Shown here in pieces: positions 56,570 to 64,000 of a stretch of 64,000 nt of DNA; the stretch's first letter is position 1; every line of letters begins with the position of its first letter. Under the pieces are notes generated by a model that was not told the DNA's origin, made no database searches, and worked only from the letters and a program-made list of their open reading frames with translations. Source of the DNA: Butyrivibrio sp. INlla21 (GTDB lineage: Bacteria; Bacillota; Clostridia; Lachnospirales; Lachnospiraceae); NCBI RefSeq assembly GCF_900116875.1, contig NZ_FPCC01000002.1, positions 124,001-188,000 of the forward strand. Reading direction: 5' to 3'. The position numbers were made by a program, and so were the translations under genes.

Positions 56570-56980
56570 ATGGCTGTCGTAGAGCAGTTGATTCGCGCTG
56601 AGAGCGACGGAAGCATCAGCTTTGGTAACTATGAGCTTCCCGAGAAGAAGAAACTTGAGAACTTCGAGCACAACGGAGATATTCTCAAGGTTAAGACTTT
56701 CAAGGACATTACTAAGCTCGAGTGCAACGAGAACTTTGTTTATGAATCGGTTCCCGGCACAGCGGTCACAGGCTTTAAGGAGTCCGACGGAGGTGTAGAA
56801 TTCACCGTAGAAGGTGTCAATGATGCACAGATCACTTTAGGACTTTTGGAAAGCACAGAGTACAGCGTGTTTGTAAACGGATCCGCTATCGGCAAGATGA
56901 GCACTAATGTAGGCGGTAAGCTCAATTTTAGTGTTGAATTGTCAGATGGAAGTTCTGCCAAAGTTAAGATTGAAAAATAA
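56570..56980 (+). CDS. Conserved hypothetical protein, endosialidase-like annotation in Lachnospiraceae
   Basis: The 136-residue protein begins MAVVEQLIRAESDGSISFGN with CAGGAGGG before ATG 56570. The frame extends eight codons upstream without support. It is beta-rich, with no signal peptide, and I recall near-identical proteins of unknown role in many Lachnospiraceae, some labelled endosialidase without evidence. A TATAAT lies at 56524-56529, so it probably has its own promoter. It is followed by a hairpin at 56997-57029 and radA. Confidence 0.7.
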   Translation: MAVVEQLIRAESDGSISFGNYELPEKKKLENFEHNGDILKVKTFKDITKLECNENFVYESVPGTAVTGFKESDGGVEFTVEGVNDAQITLGLLESTEYSVFVNGSAIGKMSTNVGGKLNFSVELSDGSSAKVKIEK

Positions 56981-56996
56981 AAATTAAATAAATGGC

Positions 56997-57029
56997 CGAG
57001 GGCTTTTCGGGATACCTGAAAAGCCCTCG
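56997..57029 (+). terminator. Stable hairpin without T run between the hypothetical gene and radA
   Basis: CGAGGGCTTTTC pairs perfectly with GAAAAGCCCTCG, but ACGTTTATGG follows instead of a T run. It could be a weak terminator, an mRNA stabiliser or a partial attenuator of radA. Confidence 0.55.
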
Positions 57030-57047
57030 ACGTTTATGGGAGGATAT

Positions 57048-58430
57048 ATGGCAACTAAGATAAAGACTATATTTTATTGCCAGAGCTGCGGATATGAATC
57101 ATCCAAGTGGATGGGACAGTGCCCGGGGTGTAAAGAATGGAATACATTTGTTGAGGAGACGGTTAAGCCTGCGGCTAAGACCAAGGGTGCGGTTTCATCA
57201 AGTGCCCGCATGATCTCAGGAGCCTTGGAGGCTCCAAAATCTCTTTCAGAGATAGAGATAAATGACGAAGAGAGAGCGGACACACATATCGGAGAGCTCA
57301 ACAGAGTCTTGGGAGGAGGCCTTGTAAGGGGCTCCATGATCCTTGTCGGAGGAGATCCCGGAATCGGTAAGTCCACACTTCTTTTGCAGGTTGCGGGCAA
57401 TCTTTCGGGAGATAAAAAGAATATTCTGTATATCTCGGGTGAGGAATCGCTCAAGCAGATCAAGCTTCGTGCCAACAGGATAGGAGAGTTTTCGGACACA
57501 TTGAAATTTATGTGCGAGACCAATCTTTCTGTGATAGAAGATACGATCACATCCGTAAAGCCTGAGATCATCATCATAGATTCAATCCAGACAATGTTTA
57601 ATGAGGCGATATCATCGGCACCCGGAAGTGTTTCTCAGGTAAGAGAGTCAACGGCGGTGCTTCTTAGAATTGCCAAGAGCCTTAATATCACGGTGTTTAT
57701 AGTCGGACATGTGACCAAAGAAGGACAGGTTGCGGGACCTAGAGTCCTTGAGCACATGGTTGATACCGTTCTGTACTTTGAGGGCGACAGACATGCTTCA
57801 TACAGGATACTTAGGGCTGTAAAGAATCGTTTCGGTTCGACCAATGAGATCGGCGTATTCGAGATGGCGGAGAGAGGCCTTATTGAAGTTAAGAATCCTT
57901 CTGAGTTCATGCTGGAGGGAAGACCGGAGAATTCCAGCGGCTCTATAGTTACATGCTCTGTAGAGGGAACAAGACCCATTCTTATAGAGCTTCAGGCACT
58001 TGTGTGCAGAAGTAATTTCGGATTTCCGAGGCGCCAGGCCAACGGAACGGATTATAACAGAGTCAACTTGTTAATGGCTGTTCTTGAAAAGAGAATAGGA
58101 CTTCAGCTCGGAGATTACGACGCATATATCAATCTTGCGGGCGGAATGAAGATAGCGGAACCCTCGCTTGATCTGGGAATCTGCATGGCTATTATCTCAA
58201 GCTTTAAGAATAAGCCTATAAGCGATGATATGATAGCATTCGGTGAGGTTGGACTTTCGGGAGAGGTAAGAGCCGTAAATATGGCTGAGCAGAGAGTCTC
58301 TGAGGCCAAAAAGCTTGGCTTTAAGACTTGTATCGTTCCCAAGGCTCTTTGCGCAAAGATTAAGAAAAGCCACCCCGATATCAATATAATAGGAGTGGCT
58401 TCTGTAGCTGATGCTATGAACTATATTTAA
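57048..58430 (+). CDS. radA: DNA repair protein RadA/Sms
   Basis: RadA is a RecA-like branch-migration helicase used in recombinational repair. The 460-residue protein has an N-terminal zinc finger (CQSCGYES..CPGCKEW), Walker A GDPGIGKST (102-110), the RadA-specific KNRFG motif (259-263) and a C-terminal Lon-protease-like domain with GEVGLSGEVRAV. GGGAGG precedes ATG 57048. Its stop directly abuts the stop of the convergent gene at 58431, and no clear terminator separates them. Confidence 0.96.
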   Translation: MATKIKTIFYCQSCGYESSKWMGQCPGCKEWNTFVEETVKPAAKTKGAVSSSARMISGALEAPKSLSEIEINDEERADTHIGELNRVLGGGLVRGSMILVGGDPGIGKSTLLLQVAGNLSGDKKNILYISGEESLKQIKLRANRIGEFSDTLKFMCETNLSVIEDTITSVKPEIIIIDSIQTMFNEAISSAPGSVSQVRESTAVLLRIAKSLNITVFIVGHVTKEGQVAGPRVLEHMVDTVLYFEGDRHASYRILRAVKNRFGSTNEIGVFEMAERGLIEVKNPSEFMLEGRPENSSGSIVTCSVEGTRPILIELQALVCRSNFGFPRRQANGTDYNRVNLLMAVLEKRIGLQLGDYDAYINLAGGMKIAEPSLDLGICMAIISSFKNKPISDDMIAFGEVGLSGEVRAVNMAEQRVSEAKKLGFKTCIVPKALCAKIKKSHPDINIIGVASVADAMNYI

Positions 58431-60212
58431 TTAAATAATTGATTTCTTTTTCTTACTCAGAATGACTATGGCAGCGGTGGAAGCGATGATCGCGATGATT
58501 CTTCCCGCGATATTTGTTTCATCGCCTGTCTGACCCATTCTTGGTAATTTCTTAGTGGCGCCGAGTACCTTTACATCGGCGTCATTTTCTTCTAATGCTT
58601 TAGTGATCACGGTTTTCTTAATGGCATTTGCTGCGATATTATTGGGATCACTGTCCTGGCCGTCTTCTGTATAGGATGTATAGGTTCCGTCATCGACAAA
58701 TTCAAGCTTTCCGGCAACACATTTTACATTGTAGAGTGATGTTACGTCTTTTCCGTTTTCATCAACAATTATAAATGATGCGATCTCGTTCTTGGATGAG
58801 CCGATAACACTTTGACTTCCGTTGATGACAACGTTTTTAAGCTTGTGGCCTTCAAGAAGAGAGCCTGATGTGATGCTTACTTTATCATTGGTTATTGTAG
58901 AACCGTCGTAGTTCTTAACGGTAGTTCCGGCTTCAAGCGTGAGGTTTCGCTGCTTAACGTTAACCTTGGCTGTGGTGGGCTTTTGCTGAGTGATGACGCT
59001 GGCAGGGAGTTTGAACCACTCGCCGTCTTTCTCGTAGCTTACCGAGATTTCCTCGGGTGAAATCTCTTTTCCGTTAAACAGGAAAGGGATTGTATAAGTC
59101 TTGATCTCAGATGCCACTACATAAGCTGCATCGATGTTAACCCAGTAATTGATGCCGTTGTTGGAGAAATACGTTCCGGAGCCGTTTGTTCCGGCATAGG
59201 CTTCAACAGTCAGAAGCTCTCCGAGTGCATTGAATATATTCCTGAGAGAAGGCCTCTTGTTATCAAGGTCTTTTACAACGATATTGAAACCGCCTATTAT
59301 GTGCTCTTTTCCGTCATATTCGATATCTGTTTCCTCGCAGGTCGTATAGATCTCTATGGAAACATTGGGATAATCTTCGGGTATTATTTCCTGCGAAGAA
59401 GCTTTATTTCTTATAACACCGTCAACATGAACGCCTGATTTCTGAACTTTTTTGACGTACCATATAACGAATTGATTCTCGGGATCAAAAGTGGGGATGA
59501 CATTCTTGATGTCTTCAGCGGTTGGAATGTTGTGAAGATAACCGGATACCGCGTTGGCAGCCGTGATGTTATCATCCTTAAGGCTGTCTTCCGAACCACT
59601 TCCGTCAACGATGGGGGAATAGTATCTGTAATCGTTGGGGATAGCTTCATCTATCGTGATTGCACTGCTGTAGTTATCACTTGAATGATTAGCCGGCTCT
59701 TCCGGGATATCTGCGTTTATCTCATTGAGAATATAGAAGTTTGCCGTACTGTATGTGACAGTGGGGAGTTTTCTTGTATCGGCGGTAGGCTCTTCGATCT
59801 TAGGAGCTTCTACCGGTATATCTGTAACTATAGGAGCATCCACGGGTGTTGTTTTTTCAGGAGTTTCAGTGGGAGTTTCAGTGGGAATTTTCGAGATTTC
59901 GGGTGTGGCTTCTTTATCGGAAACTATATTTTTGTTTTTGGTTTCCGTAGGGACAATTTCTTCTTTATCGTTATCTGTATCCTTTTTTTCTTCCGGGATG
60001 GGATTTGTGACTGAAGGATCTGAAGTAGATGAGCTGTTTGATGCGGACGAATCGTCCTCTTTTATATCATTTGTATCATTTTCTTCGGTGGTCGTATCGG
60101 ACCCCGGTGTCTCAGCGTAGGCTATAATCGGCGATAACTGTAATGCCGTAAAACCAAATATGAGAAAAAAAGCCAATAATAGCGCCGCGGATCTGTTCTT
60201 TCTCTTAATCAT
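58431..60212 (-). CDS. Secreted surface protein with LPXTG-like anchor signal
   Basis: The 593-residue protein has a signal peptide (to about 37, ending IIAYAE), then a long Thr/Pro/Glu/Asp linker (about 38-145). Beta-sandwich repeats include EYDGKEHIIGGF and RNLTLEAGTTVKNYDGSTI, which resemble MBG-type modules of adhesins. At the C-terminus LPRMGQTGD is followed by a hydrophobic helix and KKKKSII, a sorting signal in which LPRMG replaces LPXTG. A sortase of variant specificity would be needed; none is in the window. GGGGAG precedes ATG 60212. It converges on radA with no gap. Confidence 0.78.
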   Translation of the reverse strand: MIKRKNRSAALLLAFFLIFGFTALQLSPIIAYAETPGSDTTTEENDTNDIKEDDSSASNSSSTSDPSVTNPIPEEKKDTDNDKEEIVPTETKNKNIVSDKEATPEISKIPTETPTETPEKTTPVDAPIVTDIPVEAPKIEEPTADTRKLPTVTYSTANFYILNEINADIPEEPANHSSDNYSSAITIDEAIPNDYRYYSPIVDGSGSEDSLKDDNITAANAVSGYLHNIPTAEDIKNVIPTFDPENQFVIWYVKKVQKSGVHVDGVIRNKASSQEIIPEDYPNVSIEIYTTCEETDIEYDGKEHIIGGFNIVVKDLDNKRPSLRNIFNALGELLTVEAYAGTNGSGTYFSNNGINYWVNIDAAYVVASEIKTYTIPFLFNGKEISPEEISVSYEKDGEWFKLPASVITQQKPTTAKVNVKQRNLTLEAGTTVKNYDGSTITNDKVSITSGSLLEGHKLKNVVINGSQSVIGSSKNEIASFIIVDENGKDVTSLYNVKCVAGKLEFVDDGTYTSYTEDGQDSDPNNIAANAIKKTVITKALEENDADVKVLGATKKLPRMGQTGDETNIAGRIIAIIASTAAIVILSKKKKSII

Positions 60213-60287
60213 TAAAGTGCTCCCCAAATATTCAAAAAAACATTAAATCGAACATACTCGAATATAATAACACAAAAACTAAACTTT

Positions 60288-60316
60288 TTGTAAATAATGT
60301 CGATAAATTTTATATA
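60288..60316 (+). promoter_or_regulatory. Promoter of the secreted protein gene at 60341
   Basis: TTGTAA (60288-60293) and TATATA (60311-60316) are 17 bases apart. GAGGGG then lies upstream of GTG 60341. Confidence 0.6.
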
Positions 60317-60340
60317 GAAATTCTAAAGAGGGGTAAGTCT

Positions 60341-61261
60341 GTGCTTATGAAGAAAATTATCAGATCAGCATTCGCCGTATTATCGGCATTTGCGCTCACT
60401 TTATTCATTATGTTTTCCGAGGTGTGTTCTTTGGAGATTCATGCCGCGGACGATCCTTATACAGCTTTTTCAAAGGCCACTACCGTCTATAACGGTGTGG
60501 ACTATAAATCTGAGTATAATCCGCTTTTTTATTATCTTAATTATGCCGACTTAAGGCAGGCCTTCGGAACGGATGCCAATAAGCTTATCGAGCACTGGGT
60601 TCTTTTCGGAAAAAAAGAGAAGAGAGTTGCGAACAGACTTATCGGTGACAGCACTGAGTTCGTGGTTCCGACCGGAGATGAAGGAGTTGTGGTTATTCCA
60701 AAGACCAAGCATGACAACGGTGGAATGACCTACGATCAGGAAATTCAGGCAAGAAGCATTGCCAAGCAGATAGCTGCGGCGATCAATAATGCAGCCGAGG
60801 CTTCGGATACTTCAAAGAGCAGCAGTTCTTCTTCGTCAAAGTCTTCCAAATCCAAGTCTAAGACCAAGGAGATAAAAGAGGTTGAGAAGGTAGCATACGC
60901 AGCGGGCGTTGTAAAAGCATACTGCGACCTCGGAACATACACGACGGAAGGAAAGATGTACAGGACGGCTTACGGAGTGTTCATTGGAGGCCAGTATTCA
61001 TGCGCGGGTTCAACCAGAGCGCTGGGACTTATTCTTGATTATCTTGGAATAAACTGGGTTCATAAGAACATCAATCAGTGGGAAGATCAGTGGTGCCAGG
61101 TAATCGTGGACGGAAAAGAAGGCTACGGAGATCCGATGATCGCGGCAGCCGGATACGGTAAGCATCCCAATGAAGGCGGTAATGCCAAGGATGCCGTTTC
61201 ATACGCAAAGATAAGATATAAATTCGAAGTTGCTACGCAAAAGCCTAAGGCGACGAAGTGA
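60341..61261 (+). CDS. Secreted protein with degenerate transglutaminase-like domain
   Basis: The 306-residue protein starts at GTG 60341, seven bases after AGAGGGG, or at ATG 60347. It has a signal peptide (to about 38), a small module NPLFYYLNYADLRQAFGTD..HW that I have seen in Lachnospiraceae surface proteins (about 58-100), a Ser/Lys linker (about 155-180), and a transglutaminase-like domain. The nucleophile is present (Cys221 in YSCAGSTRAL) and so is the terminal Asp (GYGDPM), but the usual HAW is replaced by DQW in EDQWCQV. The enzyme is therefore probably inactive as a classical transglutaminase. It precedes an intact paralogue. Confidence 0.65.
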   Translation: MLMKKIIRSAFAVLSAFALTLFIMFSEVCSLEIHAADDPYTAFSKATTVYNGVDYKSEYNPLFYYLNYADLRQAFGTDANKLIEHWVLFGKKEKRVANRLIGDSTEFVVPTGDEGVVVIPKTKHDNGGMTYDQEIQARSIAKQIAAAINNAAEASDTSKSSSSSSSKSSKSKSKTKEIKEVEKVAYAAGVVKAYCDLGTYTTEGKMYRTAYGVFIGGQYSCAGSTRALGLILDYLGINWVHKNINQWEDQWCQVIVDGKEGYGDPMIAAAGYGKHPNEGGNAKDAVSYAKIRYKFEVATQKPKATK

Positions 61262-61308
61262 TAATTCTTTTTTGATAGATTAAGATTAAGCAGCTATAGA
61301 GGACTGAA

Positions 61309-62364
61309 ATGACAACAAGTTTTTTTGACAATAAAAAAAGAATAACGATCGGGCTTAAGGCAGTAGCGGCTCTTCTTTCGATAGCTCTTTTGACAGGGAT
61401 GTGCAGTGTTAAGGTAAACGCAGCCGGAAATGTTTCGGGAGCAGGCGCAGGAAGCGCGACGGGAGCCACTGTCGGAAGTGTCTCGGGGACATCCAAGATC
61501 GATCAGTCGACGTTCAGAAGGAATGTTGACATAACCACCGTTCATATCGGAAGTGACATTACCGAGATAACACCGGGCGCGTTCAAGGGGCTTATGAAGC
61601 TTCGTTCGATAACGGTGAGCGAGAACAATCCTTTTTATGCTTCTTACAGTGACTGCTTGTATAACAAGGATATGACCGAGCTTTTGTGCTTCCCGCCTCA
61701 GCTTGACGGGGCTATGATTCCTTCTTCTGTGACGAAGATCGGAGAATATGCGCTTACGGGCGTCGGAGGAAAGCTCAAGGATGACATCAGAGCGGTCGTT
61801 AAGAGCCAGGCGGAGCAGAACCTCAAATTGGAAGATGTTCCCGGAGAGCATTTCATCCATACCAAGTATGGCGTTAAGTGGAGAGAGGCAGACGGAAGCT
61901 ATTCTGAGCCTGACACGGAGCTTAAAAAGCTCATTGCTTCGGTGCTTGAATTTGCAACGGATGAGACGATGACGCAGAATGCACAGCTTGAGAGGTGCTT
62001 TAAATATCTGGTTGATTTTTCATCATATGAAAGGAACAACGAAGTTCCCGTGGGAGATTGGACCGGAGAGTATGCAAAGGACATGCTTATGGAAAGCAAG
62101 GGTAACTGCTACAATTACGCAGCGGCTTTTGCTTACATGGCTAAGGGACTCGGGTATGATGCCAAGGTATGTACGGGAACCGTATTGTCATCGCTTGGAG
62201 GAAAGACACCTCATGCATGGACAGAGGTTAAGATAAACGAGAACTGGTATGTGTTTGATGCTGAGATGCAGGATGCCAAGGGAGACGGCTATTACAAGCA
62301 GACCTATCAGAGTTATCCCGCCAAGCCGCTTGAAAAGGCAGCAGCGATCACTGTTAGTTTTTGA
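61309..62364 (+). CDS. Secreted protein with leucine-rich (BspA-type) repeat and transglutaminase-like domain
   Basis: The 351-residue protein has a signal peptide (to about 38), a Gly/Ala/Ser spacer, then a single leucine-rich-repeat-5 stretch (about 70-150: ITEITPGAFKGLMKLRSITVSENNP in part). A transglutaminase-like domain follows with full triad: Cys267 in KGNCYNYA, His302 in PHAWTE and Asp317 in VFDAEM. It should crosslink or cleave surface proteins or peptides outside the cell. GAGGACTG precedes ATG 61309. The gene lies 47 bases after the degenerate relative; they probably share a transcript. Confidence 0.8.
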   Translation: MTTSFFDNKKRITIGLKAVAALLSIALLTGMCSVKVNAAGNVSGAGAGSATGATVGSVSGTSKIDQSTFRRNVDITTVHIGSDITEITPGAFKGLMKLRSITVSENNPFYASYSDCLYNKDMTELLCFPPQLDGAMIPSSVTKIGEYALTGVGGKLKDDIRAVVKSQAEQNLKLEDVPGEHFIHTKYGVKWREADGSYSEPDTELKKLIASVLEFATDETMTQNAQLERCFKYLVDFSSYERNNEVPVGDWTGEYAKDMLMESKGNCYNYAAAFAYMAKGLGYDAKVCTGTVLSSLGGKTPHAWTEVKINENWYVFDAEMQDAKGDGYYKQTYQSYPAKPLEKAAAITVSF

Positions 62365-62385
62365 GATTTCGGAAGGAGCTTTTTT

Positions 62386-62796
62386 ATGAGGAGGATATTT
62401 GGAATATCAGTCGTATTCTTAGGCGCTCTGGTATGCGTTCTTTTATTTAATATATTATTGTGCGCGATCATGCCTGCTTATAAGGATATGATATCTTCCG
62501 CTGCTAAGAACGACTCGAACATTCCTGTTGTCGAAGTGAGCGAAGGAGTGACTATCGTAAAAGAAAACAACGAAGTCAGATACATAACAGACGGCGCCGA
62601 TTCTTTCAAGGATGAAGATGCTTCCATGAAAGCTGCGAACGAATACTTTGACAATTTGGATAAAAAAGACGGTGAATCGGAAGATGATTTCGAGGATGAG
62701 CCGGTCATAATAGACAGAACCTACTACGAAGATTGCGGAACCGGTAAGGGGTACTGGGTACTGACTTATTCGGATGGCAGAAAGATAGTAGAGTGA
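62386..62796 (+). CDS. Small membrane-anchored protein of unknown function
   Basis: The 136-residue protein has one N-terminal transmembrane helix (about 5-30), then an external acidic region (DDFEDEPV) and a short C-terminal part YYEDCGTGKGYWVLTYSDGRKIVE that could be a beta hairpin. GGAAGGAG precedes ATG 62386. It lies 21 bases after the transglutaminase-like gene and before a terminator, so it closes that operon. I do not recognise a family. Confidence 0.65.
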   Translation: MRRIFGISVVFLGALVCVLLFNILLCAIMPAYKDMISSAAKNDSNIPVVEVSEGVTIVKENNEVRYITDGADSFKDEDASMKAANEYFDNLDKKDGESEDDFEDEPVIIDRTYYEDCGTGKGYWVLTYSDGRKIVE

Positions 62797-62817
62797 TGAT
62801 TTCTTTTATCGAGATAG

Positions 62818-62856
62818 AGCCCAAACTCAGGCTGCTCCTGGGGTTGGGCTTTTTAT
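62818..62856 (+). terminator. Rho-independent terminator of the surface-protein operon
   Basis: AGCCCAAACTCAGG pairs with CCTGGGGTTGGGCT and is followed by TTTTATTT. Confidence 0.85.
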
Positions 62857-62942
62857 TTGCGGTGAATAATGTTTGATGATAAACTAAATTGGTTGTGAAA
62901 TTTAGTTTCAAGTATTTGGAGCTTTTTTTGGAGAGTTTGATA

Positions 62943-64000
62943 ATGAAAAAGATGTTATTGGCTTTAGGGGTGATGTCTCTGCTGATAGCTTTTGTAGTTA
63001 CAGGCTGTCATATGGGGGATAAGGAAAAGCACAAATTCACGGAAGATAAAAACGATACAGAGGATGTAATAGAGTCTGATCTTTCACAGGTTAAGATCGG
63101 CGTTTGTATATACCGCTTTTCGGATAACTATATGACTCTTTTCAGACGAGAGCTGGAGTCGTACTTATTGGATCAGGGATTTGCAAAAGAGAATATCGTG
63201 ATATTGGATTCTGCGGACAGCGAGATTGTTCAGGACAGGCATGTGAGATCGTTTGTTGAAGAGGGTGTCGATGCGCTGATCATCAATCCGGTAGATCCGT
63301 CAGATGTAAAGAGTATCACCAATTTGGCGGTCGAGGCAGATATACCGCTTGTATACATCAACAGAGAACCCGACGCGGATGAAGAAGTCAGGTGGGAAGA
63401 GGGCAAATGGAATGTCACTTATGTAGGGTGTGACGCCAGACAGTCCGGAACCATTCAGGGCAAGATCATTGCAGATCTGGGAATAGAAAACATAGACAGG
63501 AACGGCGACGGCGTTGCGCAGTACATTATGGTTGAAGGCGATCCCGATAATGCCGATACGCAGTTTAGGACGGAGTATTGTATTAAGGCGCTCAATGATG
63601 CCGGTATCGAGAGCGATTGCGTGTTCAAAGCCTTTGCAGATTGGGACAGGACCGAAGCTGAGAATGTGGTAACCGAGGCTTTGCAGAAATACCCCGACGC
63701 GGAAGTTATTTTCTGCAACAACGATGCCATGGCGCTCGGAGCTCTTTCTGCAGTAGAGAAAGCAGGAATACGTGCGGGAAAAGAGATTAAGATCGTCGGA
63801 GTTGATGCTCTTACCGATGTACTTATCGCGGTACTTGAAGGACAGATGGCCGGAACAGTGTTTAACAACTACGTTCAGCAGGCACACTCGACTGCGGATG
63901 CCGTGACAGCTTATCTTAAGAATGAGAATAACCCGCATTACATTCCATGTGATTACGTGGCCGTAACTGCGGACAATGCACAGACTATACTGGAGAACCT
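62943..64000 (+). CDS. Sugar ABC transporter substrate-binding lipoprotein, MglB-like (partial)
   Basis: The first 352 residues are present and the frame is still open at the window end. A signal peptide with lipobox VTGC (Cys near 22) precedes a periplasmic-binding-protein type I fold. Motifs are IGVCIYRFSDNYMTLFRREL, ALIINPVDPSD, PLVYINREP, YVGCDARQSGTIQGK and IFCNNDAMALGAL. These match the galactose/glucose-binding MglB family. ATP-binding and permease genes (mglA, mglC) would be expected just beyond the window. GGAG lies nine bases before ATG 62943. Confidence 0.88.
   Translation, partial: MKKMLLALGVMSLLIAFVVTGCHMGDKEKHKFTEDKNDTEDVIESDLSQVKIGVCIYRFSDNYMTLFRRELESYLLDQGFAKENIVILDSADSEIVQDRHVRSFVEEGVDALIINPVDPSDVKSITNLAVEADIPLVYINREPDADEEVRWEEGKWNVTYVGCDARQSGTIQGKIIADLGIENIDRNGDGVAQYIMVEGDPDNADTQFRTEYCIKALNDAGIESDCVFKAFADWDRTEAENVVTEALQKYPDAEVIFCNNDAMALGALSAVEKAGIRAGKEIKIVGVDALTDVLIAVLEGQMAGTVFNNYVQQAHSTADAVTAYLKNENNPHYIPCDYVAVTADNAQTILEN

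Noticed and set aside
1-64000. tRNA, rRNA and CRISPR features
   Set aside because: I found no cloverleaf-like sequence with CCA end, no conserved rRNA segment and no regularly spaced repeats by eye; a covariance scan would be more sensitive.

Overview
The window is a 64 kb chromosomal stretch from a Gram-positive anaerobe, most likely a Lachnospiraceae member close to Butyrivibrio (inferred from gene families and style; no rRNA is present). Evidence: strong AGGAGG ribosome sites, Firmicute-type Fur and LexA boxes, ClpC, many small lipoproteins with Glu/Ala/Ser/Thr-rich linkers, an LPXTG-like surface protein, type 2 OMP decarboxylase, and anaerobic (cbi-type) corrin synthesis. I saw no tRNA, rRNA, CRISPR array, integrase or insertion sequence.

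Layout. 0-5.5 kb: end of a regulator, methylglyoxal synthase, an anchored protein of unknown function, an NADP-type secondary alcohol dehydrogenase followed by a CobW-family GTPase, and a flotillin. 5.5-9.1 kb: a Fur-box-controlled pair of half ABC transporters resembling siderophore importers YbtPQ/IrtAB. 9.2-12.9 kb: an 824-residue adenosine-deaminase-like protein with an extra C-terminal Rossmann-like domain, and a transglutaminase-fold lipoprotein. 12.9-25.1 kb: a cobalamin riboswitch followed by a 12 kb operon holding a lipoprotein-anchored CbiK chelatase, a BtuFCD-like importer, CbiC, CbiD, CbiF, a CbiG-CbiH fusion and a CbiJ-CbiE-CbiT triple fusion. 25.1-25.5 kb: a compact locus with the architecture of a type I toxin-antitoxin (par/fst-like). 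25.6-30.8 kb: an ArsR regulator with a clear operator, an acetyltransferase, lipoproteins, an aldo/keto reductase and an Rrf2 regulator divergent from metY.

31.5-37.5 kb is an AT-rich accessory segment: acyltransferase, small membrane proteins, a DUF234-type ATPase with a long palindrome in front, a decayed ORF, and a stand-alone FtsK-like ATPase. 37.5-39.8 kb: an SOS (LexA) promoter driving a HAD phosphatase, then cbiA with its own promoter. 40-43.9 kb: a hybrid kinase with receiver and HPt domains, plus a double-receiver regulator. 43.9-51.9 kb: housekeeping pyrF, pyrE, an M29 aminopeptidase and purE-purM-purN-purD. 51.9-58.4 kb: an SH3b membrane protein, a YtrA-type GntR regulator, clpC, and radA. 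58.4-64 kb: an LPXTG-like surface protein, two secreted transglutaminase-like proteins (one with a broken catalytic triad), a small anchored protein and the start of a sugar-binding lipoprotein.

How parts fit. The cbi operon plus the distant cbiA cover most corrin-ring steps, but cbiL is not in the window. The chelatase and the importer's binding protein both carry an export signal and an extra beta-rich domain, suggesting metal or tetrapyrrole handling on the cell surface. The most unusual items are that exported chelatase/importer pairing, the deaminase fusion, the type I toxin-antitoxin-like locus and the SOS-controlled phosphatase.
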